Part shown: positions 45,763-55,750 of the stretch, one piece after another
Layout: the number at the start of each line of letters is the position of its first letter
Numbering within the stretch: position 1 is the first letter of the stretch
Assembly (NCBI GenBank): GCA_950054255.1
Contig: CATLOR010000001.1
Span: 1-64,000, forward strand
DNA: 64,000 bases
Source: an uncultured Rickettsiales bacterium
GTDB lineage: Bacteria; Pseudomonadota; Alphaproteobacteria; Micavibrionales; GCA-2720935
Direction of reading: 5' to 3'
Notes under the pieces: model-generated
Seen by the model: the letters and a program-made list of their open reading frames with translations, nothing else
Database searches by the model: none
What the model was told of the DNA's origin: nothing
Made by a program: the position numbers and the translations under genes

Positions 45763-46746
45763 ATGGATACCTATGATCTAAATATCGCAGAATTAAATGC
45801 TTTAACAACCTTGTTGTTAAATCCAGAAAAAGGTAATAACAGTGAAATTGAGGCTATTATTTCTCTAAGTCCCTCTCACTTTTTAACCTTAGCCTTACAT
45901 CATCCGCATTTACAAGATCCTTTCTATATTCAAACAGCTCTTAAAAATGTTGTCGAATCAACAGATCAAAATGCTGATAATAAAGACTTTTTCAGACACA
46001 GTTTTTTCAAACACTTCGCTGAAGGTCATTTTGATCATATGCTTCGCCCTTACTTTATGGGGCGTGAAGGTAAAGCATTACATGCTTGCTTCATGGATAT
46101 TGCAGAAGATTACACAGGAACGATGGTTCACCTCTATACAATCACAGGAGGTGCCTATAAAGAGCTTAAACCTGAGAAAATTAAAAGTCACTTAGAGGCA
46201 TTATCTACATTGGATTTGAATAAAAATGCGCCTATCCAACGCCGTTATCTAGAATTTTTACATCATATGGACGAATCTGTCGCCCTCTTAGATCTACTGT
46301 TGGAAGAAGATCAAAATGCTTATAATGACATTTCTAAACGTATAAAGGTACAAGCTGCTGCTTCTGTAATTGTCAAAGATCTAGAAAAAGTCATGGCTGA
46401 TGAAACCTTCTCCGCGCATTCTTTTATAAAAACACTCAAAGAAAAAGATGAGCATGTGAATGATATGATGCAAGGTGCATTGAATCTTGCCTATTCTTTA
46501 CTCATTGAAAATGTAAGAACGTATGGTGAAAATGCGGATCTCATTTGCGACGCTCTTGCTGATAAAATTGATGACATTATTAATGGCTATGAAGCCCTTT
46601 ATGATATCACCTTACATCCACCAATCTATCAAGAAAATGCTTGGTCTAAGCTTTTGAAACCAAAACCTAAAGAGGCACGCGTTTCAGGTGAGGATTTTAT
46701 GAAGCCAAAACCTAATCCATCACCAACTCGTAACGCAACTAAATAA
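45763..46746 (+). CDS. Orphan helical protein (327 residues)
   Basis: 327 residues, start chosen for AAGGAG 6 bases before the ATG. Soluble, all-helical in appearance and acidic; the last 30 residues are a basic Pro/Lys tail (KPKPNPSPTRNATK). No family recognised. Same strand and direction as the questin-oxidase-like gene, 74 bases on. It converges with truA, with only one base between the stop codons. Confidence 0.65.
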   Translation: MDTYDLNIAELNALTTLLLNPEKGNNSEIEAIISLSPSHFLTLALHHPHLQDPFYIQTALKNVVESTDQNADNKDFFRHSFFKHFAEGHFDHMLRPYFMGREGKALHACFMDIAEDYTGTMVHLYTITGGAYKELKPEKIKSHLEALSTLDLNKNAPIQRRYLEFLHHMDESVALLDLLLEEDQNAYNDISKRIKVQAAASVIVKDLEKVMADETFSAHSFIKTLKEKDEHVNDMMQGALNLAYSLLIENVRTYGENADLICDALADKIDDIINGYEALYDITLHPPIYQENAWSKLLKPKPKEARVSGEDFMKPKPNPSPTRNATK

Positions 46747-46747
46747 A

Positions 46748-47527
46748 TTAATAAAAGACTTCTAGGAAATACAACCCTTCAGGTGGAGCTGTTGGTCCTG
46801 CTTTACATCTCGTTTTTGCTTCTAAAGCACTGCGCACATCTTCAGCTGTCCACTTTCCCTCTCCCACAAGTTTTAGTGTCCCGATAATATTTCGGACCTG
46901 ATGGTGCAGAAAAGAGCGTGCTTTTACAAACATCACTATCTCATATCCTCCGTTAATGACCTCTTTTCTTGAAAAGGTGATTTCATCAATTGTTTTCACA
47001 GGAGATTTTGACTGACAAAGAGAAGCTCTAAAACTTGTAAAATCATGCTCACCGACTAAAACATTGGCAGCTTCTTGCATAGCATCCATATTGAGCTGAT
47101 GCTTAATCCACCATACACGCCCCTTATCAACAACAGGGCAAGCCGGACGGCATAAGATCCTATATATATAAGAACGCTCTTTCGCCGAAAAACGTGCATG
47201 AAAATCAGGCTCAACCGCCTCTGCTGATAAAACAGCAACATCATATTGCTTTAAATGATAATTCAACCCATACAAAATACGCTGAGGCTTTATTGTCTTA
47301 ATCATATCAAAATGCACAACTTGTCCCAAAGCATGAACACCAGAGTCCGTACGCCCTGCGGCAACTGTCTTAATTGTTTCACCACTGATTTTGTATAGAG
47401 CCTCTTCTAGCACGCTTTGCACAGAGATAACCTCAGGTTGTTTTTGCCAACCACAAAAATCACGACCAAAATATTCAATTTTGATCTTCCATCTTTGACC
47501 TGATGTTTCTTGGGTATCTTCACTCAT
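46748..47527 (-). CDS. truA: tRNA pseudouridine38-40 synthase
   Basis: 259 residues. Catalytic motif AAGRTDSGVHALGQ with Asp61, opening IEYFGRDFCGWQKQP, and FLHHQVRNIIGTLKLVGEGK near the end. It modifies U38-40 in the anticodon arm. Its start overlaps the fmt stop by 4 bases. Last gene of the engB-rmuC-def-fmt-truA run. Confidence 0.96.
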   Translation of the reverse strand: MSEDTQETSGQRWKIKIEYFGRDFCGWQKQPEVISVQSVLEEALYKISGETIKTVAAGRTDSGVHALGQVVHFDMIKTIKPQRILYGLNYHLKQYDVAVLSAEAVEPDFHARFSAKERSYIYRILCRPACPVVDKGRVWWIKHQLNMDAMQEAANVLVGEHDFTSFRASLCQSKSPVKTIDEITFSRKEVINGGYEIVMFVKARSFLHHQVRNIIGTLKLVGEGKWTAEDVRSALEAKTRCKAGPTAPPEGLYFLEVFY

Positions 47528-48462
47528 GAGGAAACTAATATATCTCCAACCTTTAAACCATAGCCATTCATGAAAGCACTTCCTGTCATTTTGGATTTTG
47601 ACTCAGGCTGCACTTCATCAAGGCGTAAAGCGCCGTATTGACCACAAGCAATCGTTAAATTCTTATCGATAATCTCTCCAGCTTTTCCTGTTATATCTGG
47701 GCAATAGGTTGAGCTAATAATTTTACATCTTTTGCCTGAAGGTAAGACAATATACGTTCCTGGCCAGGGAGAAAAAGCTCTGATCTTACGGTCTAAAACA
47801 TCAGCATCAAGAGAAAGATCCAAGCATCCTTCCTGTTTTTCTAATTTATGAGCATAGGTTGCTAACGCATCATCTTGTAATACAAATACAGCCTCTCCTT
47901 GAATAATTTCATACACACTCGGAACAATCAAAGTTGCGCCCATTTCAGATAAAGCATCATGTAAACCAGAGGCCGTTGTATTGCTTAAAATCTCAACACT
48001 GTCTTGTTTCATAACAGCGCCTGTGTCTAAACCTTTTTCCATCTGCATAATGCAGATACCTGTTTCTTTATCTCCCATTTCGATTGAACGTTGAATAGGA
48101 GCGGCACCACGCCATCGCGGTAATAAAGAACCATGAATATTAATACATCCAAATCTAGGTGCATTTAAAATAGCTTCAGGTAATATCAAACCGTATGCAG
48201 CAACAATTGCGACATCAACTTCATGAGATGCAAAAATATCTTTATCAGCTTGGTCTTTAAAGTTTTTAGGATGAAAAACGGGGATGTTTTTTGATTCCGC
48301 ATATAACTGGACCGGTGATTTCTTTACCTCATAACCACGACCAGCGGGTCTTGGGGGTTGCGAATAGACAGCAACGATCTCAAATCCTTCTTCATATAAA
48401 GCAGCAAGAGCAGGAACAGCAAAGTCAGGTGTCCCCATAAAAACTAAACGAGGCTTAGACAT
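47524..48462 (-). CDS. fmt: Methionyl-tRNA formyltransferase
   Basis: 312 residues. PRLVFMGTPDFAVPALAAL, the formyl-binding GCINIHGSLLPRWRGAAPIQ with the catalytic Asn/His, and ETGICIMQMEKGLDTG. It formylates initiator Met-tRNA. 20 bases after def, overlapping truA. Confidence 0.97.
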   Translation of the reverse strand: MSKPRLVFMGTPDFAVPALAALYEEGFEIVAVYSQPPRPAGRGYEVKKSPVQLYAESKNIPVFHPKNFKDQADKDIFASHEVDVAIVAAYGLILPEAILNAPRFGCINIHGSLLPRWRGAAPIQRSIEMGDKETGICIMQMEKGLDTGAVMKQDSVEILSNTTASGLHDALSEMGATLIVPSVYEIIQGEAVFVLQDDALATYAHKLEKQEGCLDLSLDADVLDRKIRAFSPWPGTYIVLPSGKRCKIISSTYCPDITGKAGEIIDKNLTIACGQYGALRLDEVQPESKSKMTGSAFMNGYGLKVGDILVSS

Positions 48463-48482
48463 TTAAGTACTAGCTCCTTTTA

Positions 48483-48989
48483 TCAACGTGATTGTTTTTT
48501 AAATTTACGCAAGATCATATTGCGTTTCAGCGACGATAAATGATCAACAAATAAAACACCATTTAAATGATCCATTTCATGTTGAATACAGGCCGCCAAT
48601 AATCCATCTGCTTTCATAAGCTGTTCTTTACCATGATAATCTGTATATTTAACATGGACTTGCGCTGGGCGCGTCACTTCTGCATACATTCCAGGGACTG
48701 ATAAACATCCTTCTTGACACGACGCCTTCTCTTCCGATTTCCACACAAGCTCTGGATTGGCAATATAATAAACCATTTTACCAGCTTCGCCTTCTTCTTG
48801 CAGATCAATCGTGATTAATCTTTTTAAAACGCCAATTTGATTTCCTGCTAAACCGATCCCTTTATCATCATACATTGTTTCCAACATATCATCGAAAATC
48901 GCACGCACCTCATCAGTGATCGCATCAACGGGCTTTGCTATCTCACGAAGTTCAGGAGCAGGGGGTGTTAAAACAGGATGAATTGCCAT
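48483..48989 (-). CDS. def: Peptide deformylase
   Basis: 168 residues. The three motifs are GIGLAGNQIG (family usually GLAAxQVG), EGCLSVPG with metal Cys95, and QHEMDHLNG with His137, Glu138 and His141. It removes the formyl group from nascent proteins. It is upstream of fmt, the standard pairing. Confidence 0.97.
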   Translation of the reverse strand: MAIHPVLTPPAPELREIAKPVDAITDEVRAIFDDMLETMYDDKGIGLAGNQIGVLKRLITIDLQEEGEAGKMVYYIANPELVWKSEEKASCQEGCLSVPGMYAEVTRPAQVHVKYTDYHGKEQLMKADGLLAACIQHEMDHLNGVLFVDHLSSLKRNMILRKFKKQSR

Positions 48990-49053
48990 AGTCTTAGTTA
49001 TCTCACAAAAAAAGTATTATTTATTAGTAAAATGGTGATTTTAGCTCAAAAAA

Positions 49054-50460
49054 TCAAGCTTTTTTACTTTTTCCCTCTGTTTCGGGCTCAGATCCCAACA
49101 ATTCAGGTGCCGTTACCATACGTGTTGTTTGTTCTAAAGGCTTTAATTCAGGAAGTTCTTTTTTCTTAGAAGTAACATGCAATGTTTCAAATTTACGCGC
49201 TGCGGGTAATACACTTCCCTCTAAAGAGCCAATTGCACTATTATAGCTGCCAAGCGCATTATTTAAATTCTTACCCATTTTTTGTAAATGATCTCCAAAA
49301 ACAGCTAAACGGTTATAAAGCTCAGATCCAAGATCTGCTATTTCACGTGCGTTTTCAGTAATCTTTTCTTGTTGCCATCCATAAGCCACCGCACGTAATA
49401 AAGCCACCAATGTTGTCGGGGAGGCTGGGATAACTTTATGCTCAATCCCATATTCTAATAAGGTTGGGTCTTTTTCAACTGCGGCACTAAAACAGCCCTC
49501 ATTGGGTAAAAACATCACCACAAATTCAGGACTTTCAAACTGGTCCCAATAACTTTTAGAAGATAAGCCTTTGATATGATCTTTAACGCGTTTAGCCAAA
49601 GAGGCCATCGCTTCATCACGTTTCTCAGGGGATACATCATCACGCAAGCTATCATAATAAGCATCAATTGGTGCTTTTGCATCAACGATAATCTTTTGTC
49701 CACCTGGCATACGAACAATCATATCTGGTTTTTTCAAAGTCCCTTCATCACGGAATGAATCTTGTTCAACAAAATCGACATGTTCAATCATCCCAGCCAT
49801 CTTAACAGTATTACGCAGATGAATTTCACCCCACCGTCCTTTAGAAGTCGGTGAACGTAACGCTTGGACCAAATTATTTGTTTCACGACGCAAACGTTCT
49901 TGATCATCTGTCATCTTCTCAAGATATTGACGCATGCCTTCATAAGCGCCTTTACGCTCTTTTTCTAACAAATTGATCTTCTCATCCATTTTCTCGAGCG
50001 AGCTAGACACAGGTTTTAAAGCTGCTTCAATGGCTTGCTGTTTTTTCTCTAATTCTTTAGCCGATTCCACAGTCGATTTTTCCAGAGTCTGTTTCGCAAA
50101 ATCCAAGAAGCTTTTTGTATTATCTTGAAGCGCATCTTTTCCAATCGCTTTAAAGACATTAACGAGCTCTTCTTTTGCTTTCTCAACTGTTTTAAATTCA
50201 CGTGCAAACTGTTCTTGTTCATGGCGTAAGTCACTTTCTAAGCGTGCACGAATAGCACCCATTTCAATCAGCTGATCTGATTTATCTTCTAACACTTGTT
50301 TTGTTTCAGAGAGCTCAACCGTTAAATGTTCAACTTTACTTGCCATCTGAGCATGTGCATTTAAGCGCTTTAAAATCCAGAAAACGAACGCAAGACCTAC
50401 GACAACAAAGCCTGCCAAAAACCCCATATAAAAATGCATGTTTAAAAAAGAATCTACCAT
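49054..50460 (-). CDS. rmuC: DNA recombination protein RmuC
   Basis: About 468 residues from the ATG at 50460; an upstream in-frame start at 50535 would overlap engB by 26 bases. One N-terminal membrane segment (FYMGFLAGFVVVGLAFVFWIL), a long coiled coil, then the RmuC nuclease-like domain with LRSPTSKGRWGEIHLRNTVKMAGM, KIIVDAKAPIDAYY and MFLPNEGCFSAA. It limits DNA inversions in E. coli. The tail is Lys/Glu-rich. Confidence 0.92.
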   Translation of the reverse strand: MVDSFLNMHFYMGFLAGFVVVGLAFVFWILKRLNAHAQMASKVEHLTVELSETKQVLEDKSDQLIEMGAIRARLESDLRHEQEQFAREFKTVEKAKEELVNVFKAIGKDALQDNTKSFLDFAKQTLEKSTVESAKELEKKQQAIEAALKPVSSSLEKMDEKINLLEKERKGAYEGMRQYLEKMTDDQERLRRETNNLVQALRSPTSKGRWGEIHLRNTVKMAGMIEHVDFVEQDSFRDEGTLKKPDMIVRMPGGQKIIVDAKAPIDAYYDSLRDDVSPEKRDEAMASLAKRVKDHIKGLSSKSYWDQFESPEFVVMFLPNEGCFSAAVEKDPTLLEYGIEHKVIPASPTTLVALLRAVAYGWQQEKITENAREIADLGSELYNRLAVFGDHLQKMGKNLNNALGSYNSAIGSLEGSVLPAARKFETLHVTSKKKELPELKPLEQTTRMVTAPELLGSEPETEGKSKKA

Positions 50461-50509
50461 AAAGATAATTAGAACATAAAAAGAACAAAAAGACGAGTCT
50501 AAAAGTCGA

Positions 50510-51163
50510 TTAGATAAACCCAGCTGCGCGCGCAACGCGAGCTCTTAAAAGATCAATACCTGTTTTATCTTCACTGCTTGTTAAAATAGGAAGAGGATAG
50601 GCCGCTGGGTGTTCACCCAAAATTTTATGCGTTTTTTCAATAATTTTTGGACGATCCGCTTTAACAAGCTTATCAGCTTTTGTTAAAACAACTTGATAAG
50701 AAACCGCGGCTTCATCAAGCATAGTCATCATCTCTTTGTCATTGGCTTTAACACCATGGCGCGCATCAACCAATAAACAAGCCATTTGAAGAGAACGACG
50801 CCCTTGTAAGTAAAGCTTCAACATACGTGTCCAGTCTTTAACCAATGTTTTCGATACTTTTGCATAGCCATAGCCAGGCAAATCAACAATATTAAGCTGA
50901 TCCCCGATCTCGAAGAAATTCATCTCTTGAGTACGCCCAGGCGTATTTGATGTTCTCGCAAGAGCCCTTCGGTTTAAGGTTGCATTTAATAAACTCGATT
51001 TACCAACATTTGAACGCCCAGCAAAGGCGATTTCAGGCAGTTTATCCGCAGGTAGTTGCTCTAACTTAGCTACCCCCATAATAAAACAGGCTTCTTGTTT
51101 AAAAAATATTTTAGCCTGTTTTAGATCCGATGGCATCAGATCAAAATCTTTACACTCTTGCAT
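50510..51163 (-). CDS. engB: Ribosome-biogenesis GTPase EngB (YsxC/YihA)
   Basis: 217 residues. G1 GRSNVGKS (49-56), G2 region NTPGRTQ, G3 DLPGYG, G4 TKAD. Needed for large-subunit assembly. First gene of the run toward truA; the 256-residue orphan lies 14 bases upstream on the same strand. Confidence 0.96.
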   Translation of the reverse strand: MQECKDFDLMPSDLKQAKIFFKQEACFIMGVAKLEQLPADKLPEIAFAGRSNVGKSSLLNATLNRRALARTSNTPGRTQEMNFFEIGDQLNIVDLPGYGYAKVSKTLVKDWTRMLKLYLQGRRSLQMACLLVDARHGVKANDKEMMTMLDEAAVSYQVVLTKADKLVKADRPKIIEKTHKILGEHPAAYPLPILTSSEDKTGIDLLRARVARAAGFI

Positions 51164-51177
51164 GACTTTTTATCCGT

Positions 51178-51948
51178 TTATTTAGGTACGTATTTTTTAG
51201 GAAGCTGCTTTGTTTCCTTTGAATTTCGACGACTTAGCATAATAGCTGGTGCCCCCAACATCATTGCCACCAAAACAGGGTCTTCAACACATAGATAGAA
51301 TTCTTCATACTGATCGTCTTTATAGCCGATAAACTCAAACTCTCTAATTAAAGTTGCTCTATCCACGTCGATTACGGTTTTATCATTAAACGATAAATAT
51401 TGCATCACTTTATATTGTAAAAAATTCGCGATTTGATTAGGCGCGAAATTGCCAATTGAATCATCCATAAAGTCTTTATGATATAACAAGTCAACAGGGA
51501 TATCGAACTCATGTGTTTCACCAACTGCATCTTGTTTGATATGTTTCTTAACCCCTAAAGCGGTTGGAATTGCTTCATCCGTTTTCAACTGCTGTAAAAC
51601 AAGGCATCTATGACGCCACATCTCTTCATTATATTCAAAGCTAAGGCGACCTGTATGAGATGCTTGACGATTATTTGGACCATGCCCTAAGGCAAAGGAT
51701 AAATCAACTGTATGACTTGTATGATCACAGCCAATATCATTTAAGTAATCAAGGGATTGCAAAGCCATAACAAGAAAACAAGCTTCTAAAGCATAATGAC
51801 CTTTTTTATCTTCTAGCTGCTCAGACATCTCATTAAACAATCTCATAATACTGTTTTCAGAGAGCATATAACACACATCCAGAGGAAAAATCATTGCTTC
51901 CTCATGTGTATAAAAAACACTTGTATCTACGCCAAATTGATTAGACAT
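51178..51948 (-). CDS. Orphan soluble protein (256 residues)
   Basis: 256 residues, acidic, no signal or membrane segment. It has alternating helices and strands, for example YALEACFLVMALQSLDYL and TGRLSFEYNEEMWRHRC, and a basic last 20 residues. No family recognised. 14 bases upstream of engB, so it may drive that operon. Confidence 0.6.
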   Translation of the reverse strand: MSNQFGVDTSVFYTHEEAMIFPLDVCYMLSENSIMRLFNEMSEQLEDKKGHYALEACFLVMALQSLDYLNDIGCDHTSHTVDLSFALGHGPNNRQASHTGRLSFEYNEEMWRHRCLVLQQLKTDEAIPTALGVKKHIKQDAVGETHEFDIPVDLLYHKDFMDDSIGNFAPNQIANFLQYKVMQYLSFNDKTVIDVDRATLIREFEFIGYKDDQYEEFYLCVEDPVLVAMMLGAPAIMLSRRNSKETKQLPKKYVPK

Positions 51949-52021
51949 CTTATTCTTTCTTATTATTACGATAATGCATCATACGCAGAGAAAGAAAAAA
52001 TTTCAACAAAAATATGAAAAA

Positions 52022-52711
52022 TTAATTACGCCTATATAAAAATGATACATAGCCAAGCCCTGCAAAAAAACCTCCTAAATGAGCCGCCCACGCAACATCA
52101 TTCACTTCACCAGGAACGCCGACCACTCCAATAAAAATTGAAAGCCCAACCCACAGCAAAATAAAAGGCTTAATCGAAACATTTTCTCCAAGCGCTCCTC
52201 TTTTTTGTAAAAGCACTAAAACAACGCCAAACAAGGCCGATATTGCACCACTTGCCCCGATCATTGGTATTGTTGAAAAGGGGTTTATTATAAATTGACA
52301 TGCCGCTCCAGCCAAAGCCCCTATAAAATAAGAGATCAAAAACTTTCGCGCACCTAACATCCGTTCAACTCCTGCTCCAAAAGCCAGAAGCATTAAAACA
52401 TTCATCCCTAAATGCAACCAACTACCATGAAGGAAACTATGTGTCAGAGGGGATATCAAGGTTAACACTCCGAAATGATCTATATTTGTAAAATCTGCAG
52501 GGATTAAAGAAAAATGCTCAATCAACCAATAATCGACCTCTTGCCCCATAAAATATTGAGCACAATAAATAACGACCAATCCTAAAGAGATATATTTTGT
52601 TAAAGGAGGGGCATTAAAGATTGGTGGGTTCGTACGTCTTTTCTTTTCTTTCTCGCGACGCTTTAAACGCTCATATTCTAATCGAATAATATTTTCTTCT
52701 TCTTCATTCAT
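52022..52711 (-). CDS. Rhomboid family intramembrane serine protease
   Basis: 229 residues from MNEEEENII; a longer frame to 52786 lacks support. A basic N-terminal tail (LKRREKEKKRRT) precedes six membrane segments. Catalytic Ser in IGASGAISALFG and His in WAAHLGGFFAGL; HLGMNVLMLL carries the conserved Asn. It cleaves single-pass membrane proteins in the bilayer. Substrate unknown. Divergent from the small exported protein. Confidence 0.9.
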   Translation of the reverse strand: MNEEEENIIRLEYERLKRREKEKKRRTNPPIFNAPPLTKYISLGLVVIYCAQYFMGQEVDYWLIEHFSLIPADFTNIDHFGVLTLISPLTHSFLHGSWLHLGMNVLMLLAFGAGVERMLGARKFLISYFIGALAGAACQFIINPFSTIPMIGASGAISALFGVVLVLLQKRGALGENVSIKPFILLWVGLSIFIGVVGVPGEVNDVAWAAHLGGFFAGLGYVSFLYRRN

Positions 52712-52791
52712 ATAAATATGTTTGAAATATTCTAGACATTCGGTCAAGATATAATTTATAAGATTAAGTAGAAAGCGAGCGCCCAACTACG

Positions 52792-53208
52792 ATGAATAAA
52801 TTTTATAGCCTTTTATGCTTAACAATAATTTCTTTAGCTTCTGTGCAAGCTTGGGCAAATGATCCATATGCTGCTCAAAAAGCCTATTTTCAAGAAGCAC
52901 AAAATAGAGCCGCTAATCAAACAGCCGACAACCTTGTAGATGAAGGTGTAGATCGCCTAGATTCTCTCTTGAATGATGGTTCTCTTGAGGGCCTGTCCGA
53001 AACCAATAAAAGAAAAGTCCGCAAAGTTTTACAAGAGAGATCTCTCGTAAATGGTGTTCAAGGACGCTATATGCCAAAAAAAGTCTGGGAAGATGATGTC
53101 GATAATGAGGCAGGTGTTAACCTCCTGAAGAAAAGCGATAGCCGTGTTTTATCACGAGATGCCCAAGGCAAAATATCGGCTCCTAAAAAAACATGGAATA
53201 ACCAATAA
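52792..53208 (+). CDS. Small exported protein
   Basis: 138 residues with a clear signal peptide (cleavage near AWA-ND, about residue 22). The mature part is charged and mostly helical (DEGVDRLDSLLNDGSLEGLSETNKRKVRKVLQER) with no Cys. No family recognised. The start codon lies 80 bases from the rhomboid start, on the other strand. Confidence 0.65.
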   Translation: MNKFYSLLCLTIISLASVQAWANDPYAAQKAYFQEAQNRAANQTADNLVDEGVDRLDSLLNDGSLEGLSETNKRKVRKVLQERSLVNGVQGRYMPKKVWEDDVDNEAGVNLLKKSDSRVLSRDAQGKISAPKKTWNNQ

Positions 53209-53261
53209 GGTATCTTACTTTTATTTTTCACTTTATAAACCAATCATGATAGTTTGAAATC

Positions 53262-54098
53262 ATGGAATTGGATTTAGCTACACTTTTGATAATGATTTTT
53301 GCCATGATTGGCGTTGGCTTAAGTGCTGGCTTATTATCTGGTATCTTTGGGCTTGGGGGCGGTATTATTCTGGTTCCTGCTTTATATTATCTTTTTCAAT
53401 TTTTACATTATAGCGACTCACTGGCGATGCATTTAGCGGTTGCAACCTCTCTTGCACTCAGTGTTCCTGCAACTTATTTTTCGTTCAGATCGCATTTAAA
53501 AAAAGAGTCCGTTGATGTAAAGCTCCTTAAAAGTTGGGGCATAACGATCACATTTGGAGTCTTTCTAGGCGCTTATATAAGCACACTTATTGGGGGTGCT
53601 CTTATTCTAAAAATCTTTGCGGTTTACCTCATTTTAGTAGCCATCTTTATGGCACAGGGGAAAGAACATAAGCCTCTTTTCGACAACTTCCCGAAAGAAC
53701 CGTGGCGTGGCATGAGTGGGCTCGTTATTGGAAGCTTATCAAGCTTACTCGGCATTGGTGGAGGTACTTTAACCGTTCCTAAAATGACGATGTTTGGCAT
53801 TCCTATGCGTCAAGCTGTTGGCACGGCATCTGCTCTTTCCTGCCTTGCCTGTATCTTAGGGGTTGTCAGTCATATCACAACAGGTCTTTTAAATAATGTG
53901 CATGAAGCTTATGCGATTGGCTATGTGAATTGGCTTGCTTTTCTCGTCATTGCCCCGTTAAGCATTGTTTCTGCAAAAATGGGGGCCAAACTTGTGCATA
54001 AAATAGATGCCAATCAGTTAAGACGTTATTTTGCTCTTATTCTCTTACTTGTTTCAGCTAAACTTTTGAATGATATTTACCATGTCATTCAAATATAG
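53262..54098 (+). CDS. TauE/SafE (TSUP) family permease
   Basis: 278 residues, about eight membrane segments in two repeats. Each repeat carries the glycine-rich family motif: LLSGIFGLGGGIILVPAL and SLSSLLGIGGGTLTVPKM. Members move sulfur-containing anions such as sulfite or sulfoacetate, but the substrate cannot be read here. It lies 33 bases before the methylcrotonyl-CoA carboxylase gene and could share its transcript. Confidence 0.9.
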   Translation: MELDLATLLIMIFAMIGVGLSAGLLSGIFGLGGGIILVPALYYLFQFLHYSDSLAMHLAVATSLALSVPATYFSFRSHLKKESVDVKLLKSWGITITFGVFLGAYISTLIGGALILKIFAVYLILVAIFMAQGKEHKPLFDNFPKEPWRGMSGLVIGSLSSLLGIGGGTLTVPKMTMFGIPMRQAVGTASALSCLACILGVVSHITTGLLNNVHEAYAIGYVNWLAFLVIAPLSIVSAKMGAKLVHKIDANQLRRYFALILLLVSAKLLNDIYHVIQI

Positions 54099-54131
54099 AC
54101 TTTCTTAAAAAGCCATGGCACACTATGTTTC

Positions 54132-55742
54132 ATGGCAGTATTACATTCAAAAATAAAACCCGAAGACGCAGAATTTCAAAAAAACAAAGACGCTATGAAA
54201 GCGCTTGTTGAAGATCTTAAACAAAAGACAGCAACAATTGCCCTAGGTGGCTCTGAAAAAGCACGAGAAAAACATACTCAGCGTGGAAAACTATTGGTAC
54301 GCGATCGTATCCAAACCTTAATAGATCAAGGAACCCCTTTTCTAGAGCTTTCAACCTTTGCAGCTTATGAAACATATGAAGAAACGGTGCCTGCTGCAGG
54401 TATTATTACAGGTATTGGTCAAGTATCGGGTACAAATTGTATGATTGTTGCCAATGATGCAACGGTTAAAGGAGGAACATACTTTCCCCTCACGGTAAAA
54501 AAACACCTAAGAGCACAAGAAGTTGCAGAAGAAAACAATCTTCCTTGTATTTATTTAGTAGATAGTGGAGGCGCTTATTTACCGATGCAAGATGAAGTTT
54601 TCCCAGATAAAGACGATTTTGGGCGTATTTTCTTTAATCAAGCAACCCTTTCTTCAAAAGATATTCCCCAGCTTGCAGCTGTCTTAGGTTCTTGTACCGC
54701 GGGAGGCGCCTACATTCCTGCAATGGCAGATGAATCTATTATCGTGAAAGAACAAGGGACTATTTTTTTGGGAGGACCTCCCCTCGTTAAGGCTGCAACA
54801 GGTGAAGAAGTATCCGCAGAAGATCTTGGTGGCGCTGATATTCACTGTAAAATATCTGGTGTTACAGACCATTATGCCCTATCGGATAAGGATGCTTTAG
54901 CAAAAATGCGTGCCATTGTTGCAGGTTTATCTATAAAAAAACCAGAAACGCCTTTTGCCACAAAAGAAACAAAAGAACCTCTCTATAATTCTGAAGAGCT
55001 TTACGGTATTGTTTCAACGGACTTAAAAAAACCACATGACGTTCGAGAAGTGATTGCTCGTATCTTTGATGGCTCAGAATTTGAAGAATTTAAAGCACAA
55101 TATGGTACAACTCTTGTCTGTGGTTTTGCCCATCTCTATGGCATTCCAGTTGGGATTGTTGCTAATAATGGTATTTTATTTTCTGAAAGTGCCTTAAAAG
55201 GTGCACATTTCGTAGAGCTTTGTGCGAAACGTAAAATTCCTCTTATCTTTTTACAAAACATCACAGGCTTTATGGTAGGCAGTAAGTATGAGGCTGGTGG
55301 CATTGCCAAAGATGGTGCAAAATTCGTCACAGCTGTTTCTTGTACAAAAGTGCCTAAAATCACAATGGTGATTGGTGGCTCTTTTGGCGCTGGGAATTAC
55401 GGTATGTGTGGTCGTGCTTTCGCACCACGTTTTTTATGGATGTGGCCGAATGCGCGTATCTCTGTTATGGGCGGTGAACAAGCCGCCAATGTTCTAGCGC
55501 AAGTACGACAAGACCAATTAAGCGCAAAAGGGGAAACATGGTCTGAAGCTGACCAAGAAAAATTCAAAAAACCCCTGAGAGATCAATATGAAACACAAGG
55601 TCACCCCTATTATGCATCTGCACGTCTATGGGATGATGGCATTATTGATCCAAAAGATAGTCGCCGCGTTTTGGGGTTAAGCTTAACAGCGGCTTTGAAC
55701 GCAGAAATCGAAGACACCAAATTTGGCATTTTTAGAATGTAG
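54132..55742 (+). CDS. mccB: 3-methylcrotonyl-CoA carboxylase, beta subunit
   Basis: 536 residues, the usual length of the carboxyltransferase subunit. Seen: [79 protein letters not shown] and [15 protein letters not shown]. The LPxQxEVFPD and GGPPLV motifs separate it from propionyl-CoA carboxylase. It carboxylates 3-methylcrotonyl-CoA in leucine breakdown. 8 bases before the hydratase. Confidence 0.95.
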   Translation: MAVLHSKIKPEDAEFQKNKDAMKALVEDLKQKTATIALGGSEKAREKHTQRGKLLVRDRIQTLIDQGTPFLELSTFAAYETYEETVPAAGIITGIGQVSGTNCMIVANDATVKGGTYFPLTVKKHLRAQEVAEENNLPCIYLVDSGGAYLPMQDEVFPDKDDFGRIFFNQATLSSKDIPQLAAVLGSCTAGGAYIPAMADESIIVKEQGTIFLGGPPLVKAATGEEVSAEDLGGADIHCKISGVTDHYALSDKDALAKMRAIVAGLSIKKPETPFATKETKEPLYNSEELYGIVSTDLKKPHDVREVIARIFDGSEFEEFKAQYGTTLVCGFAHLYGIPVGIVANNGILFSESALKGAHFVELCAKRKIPLIFLQNITGFMVGSKYEAGGIAKDGAKFVTAVSCTKVPKITMVIGGSFGAGNYGMCGRAFAPRFLWMWPNARISVMGGEQAANVLAQVRQDQLSAKGETWSEADQEKFKKPLRDQYETQGHPYYASARLWDDGIIDPKDSRRVLGLSLTAALNAEIEDTKFGIFRM

Positions 55743-55750
55743 GACCAATC

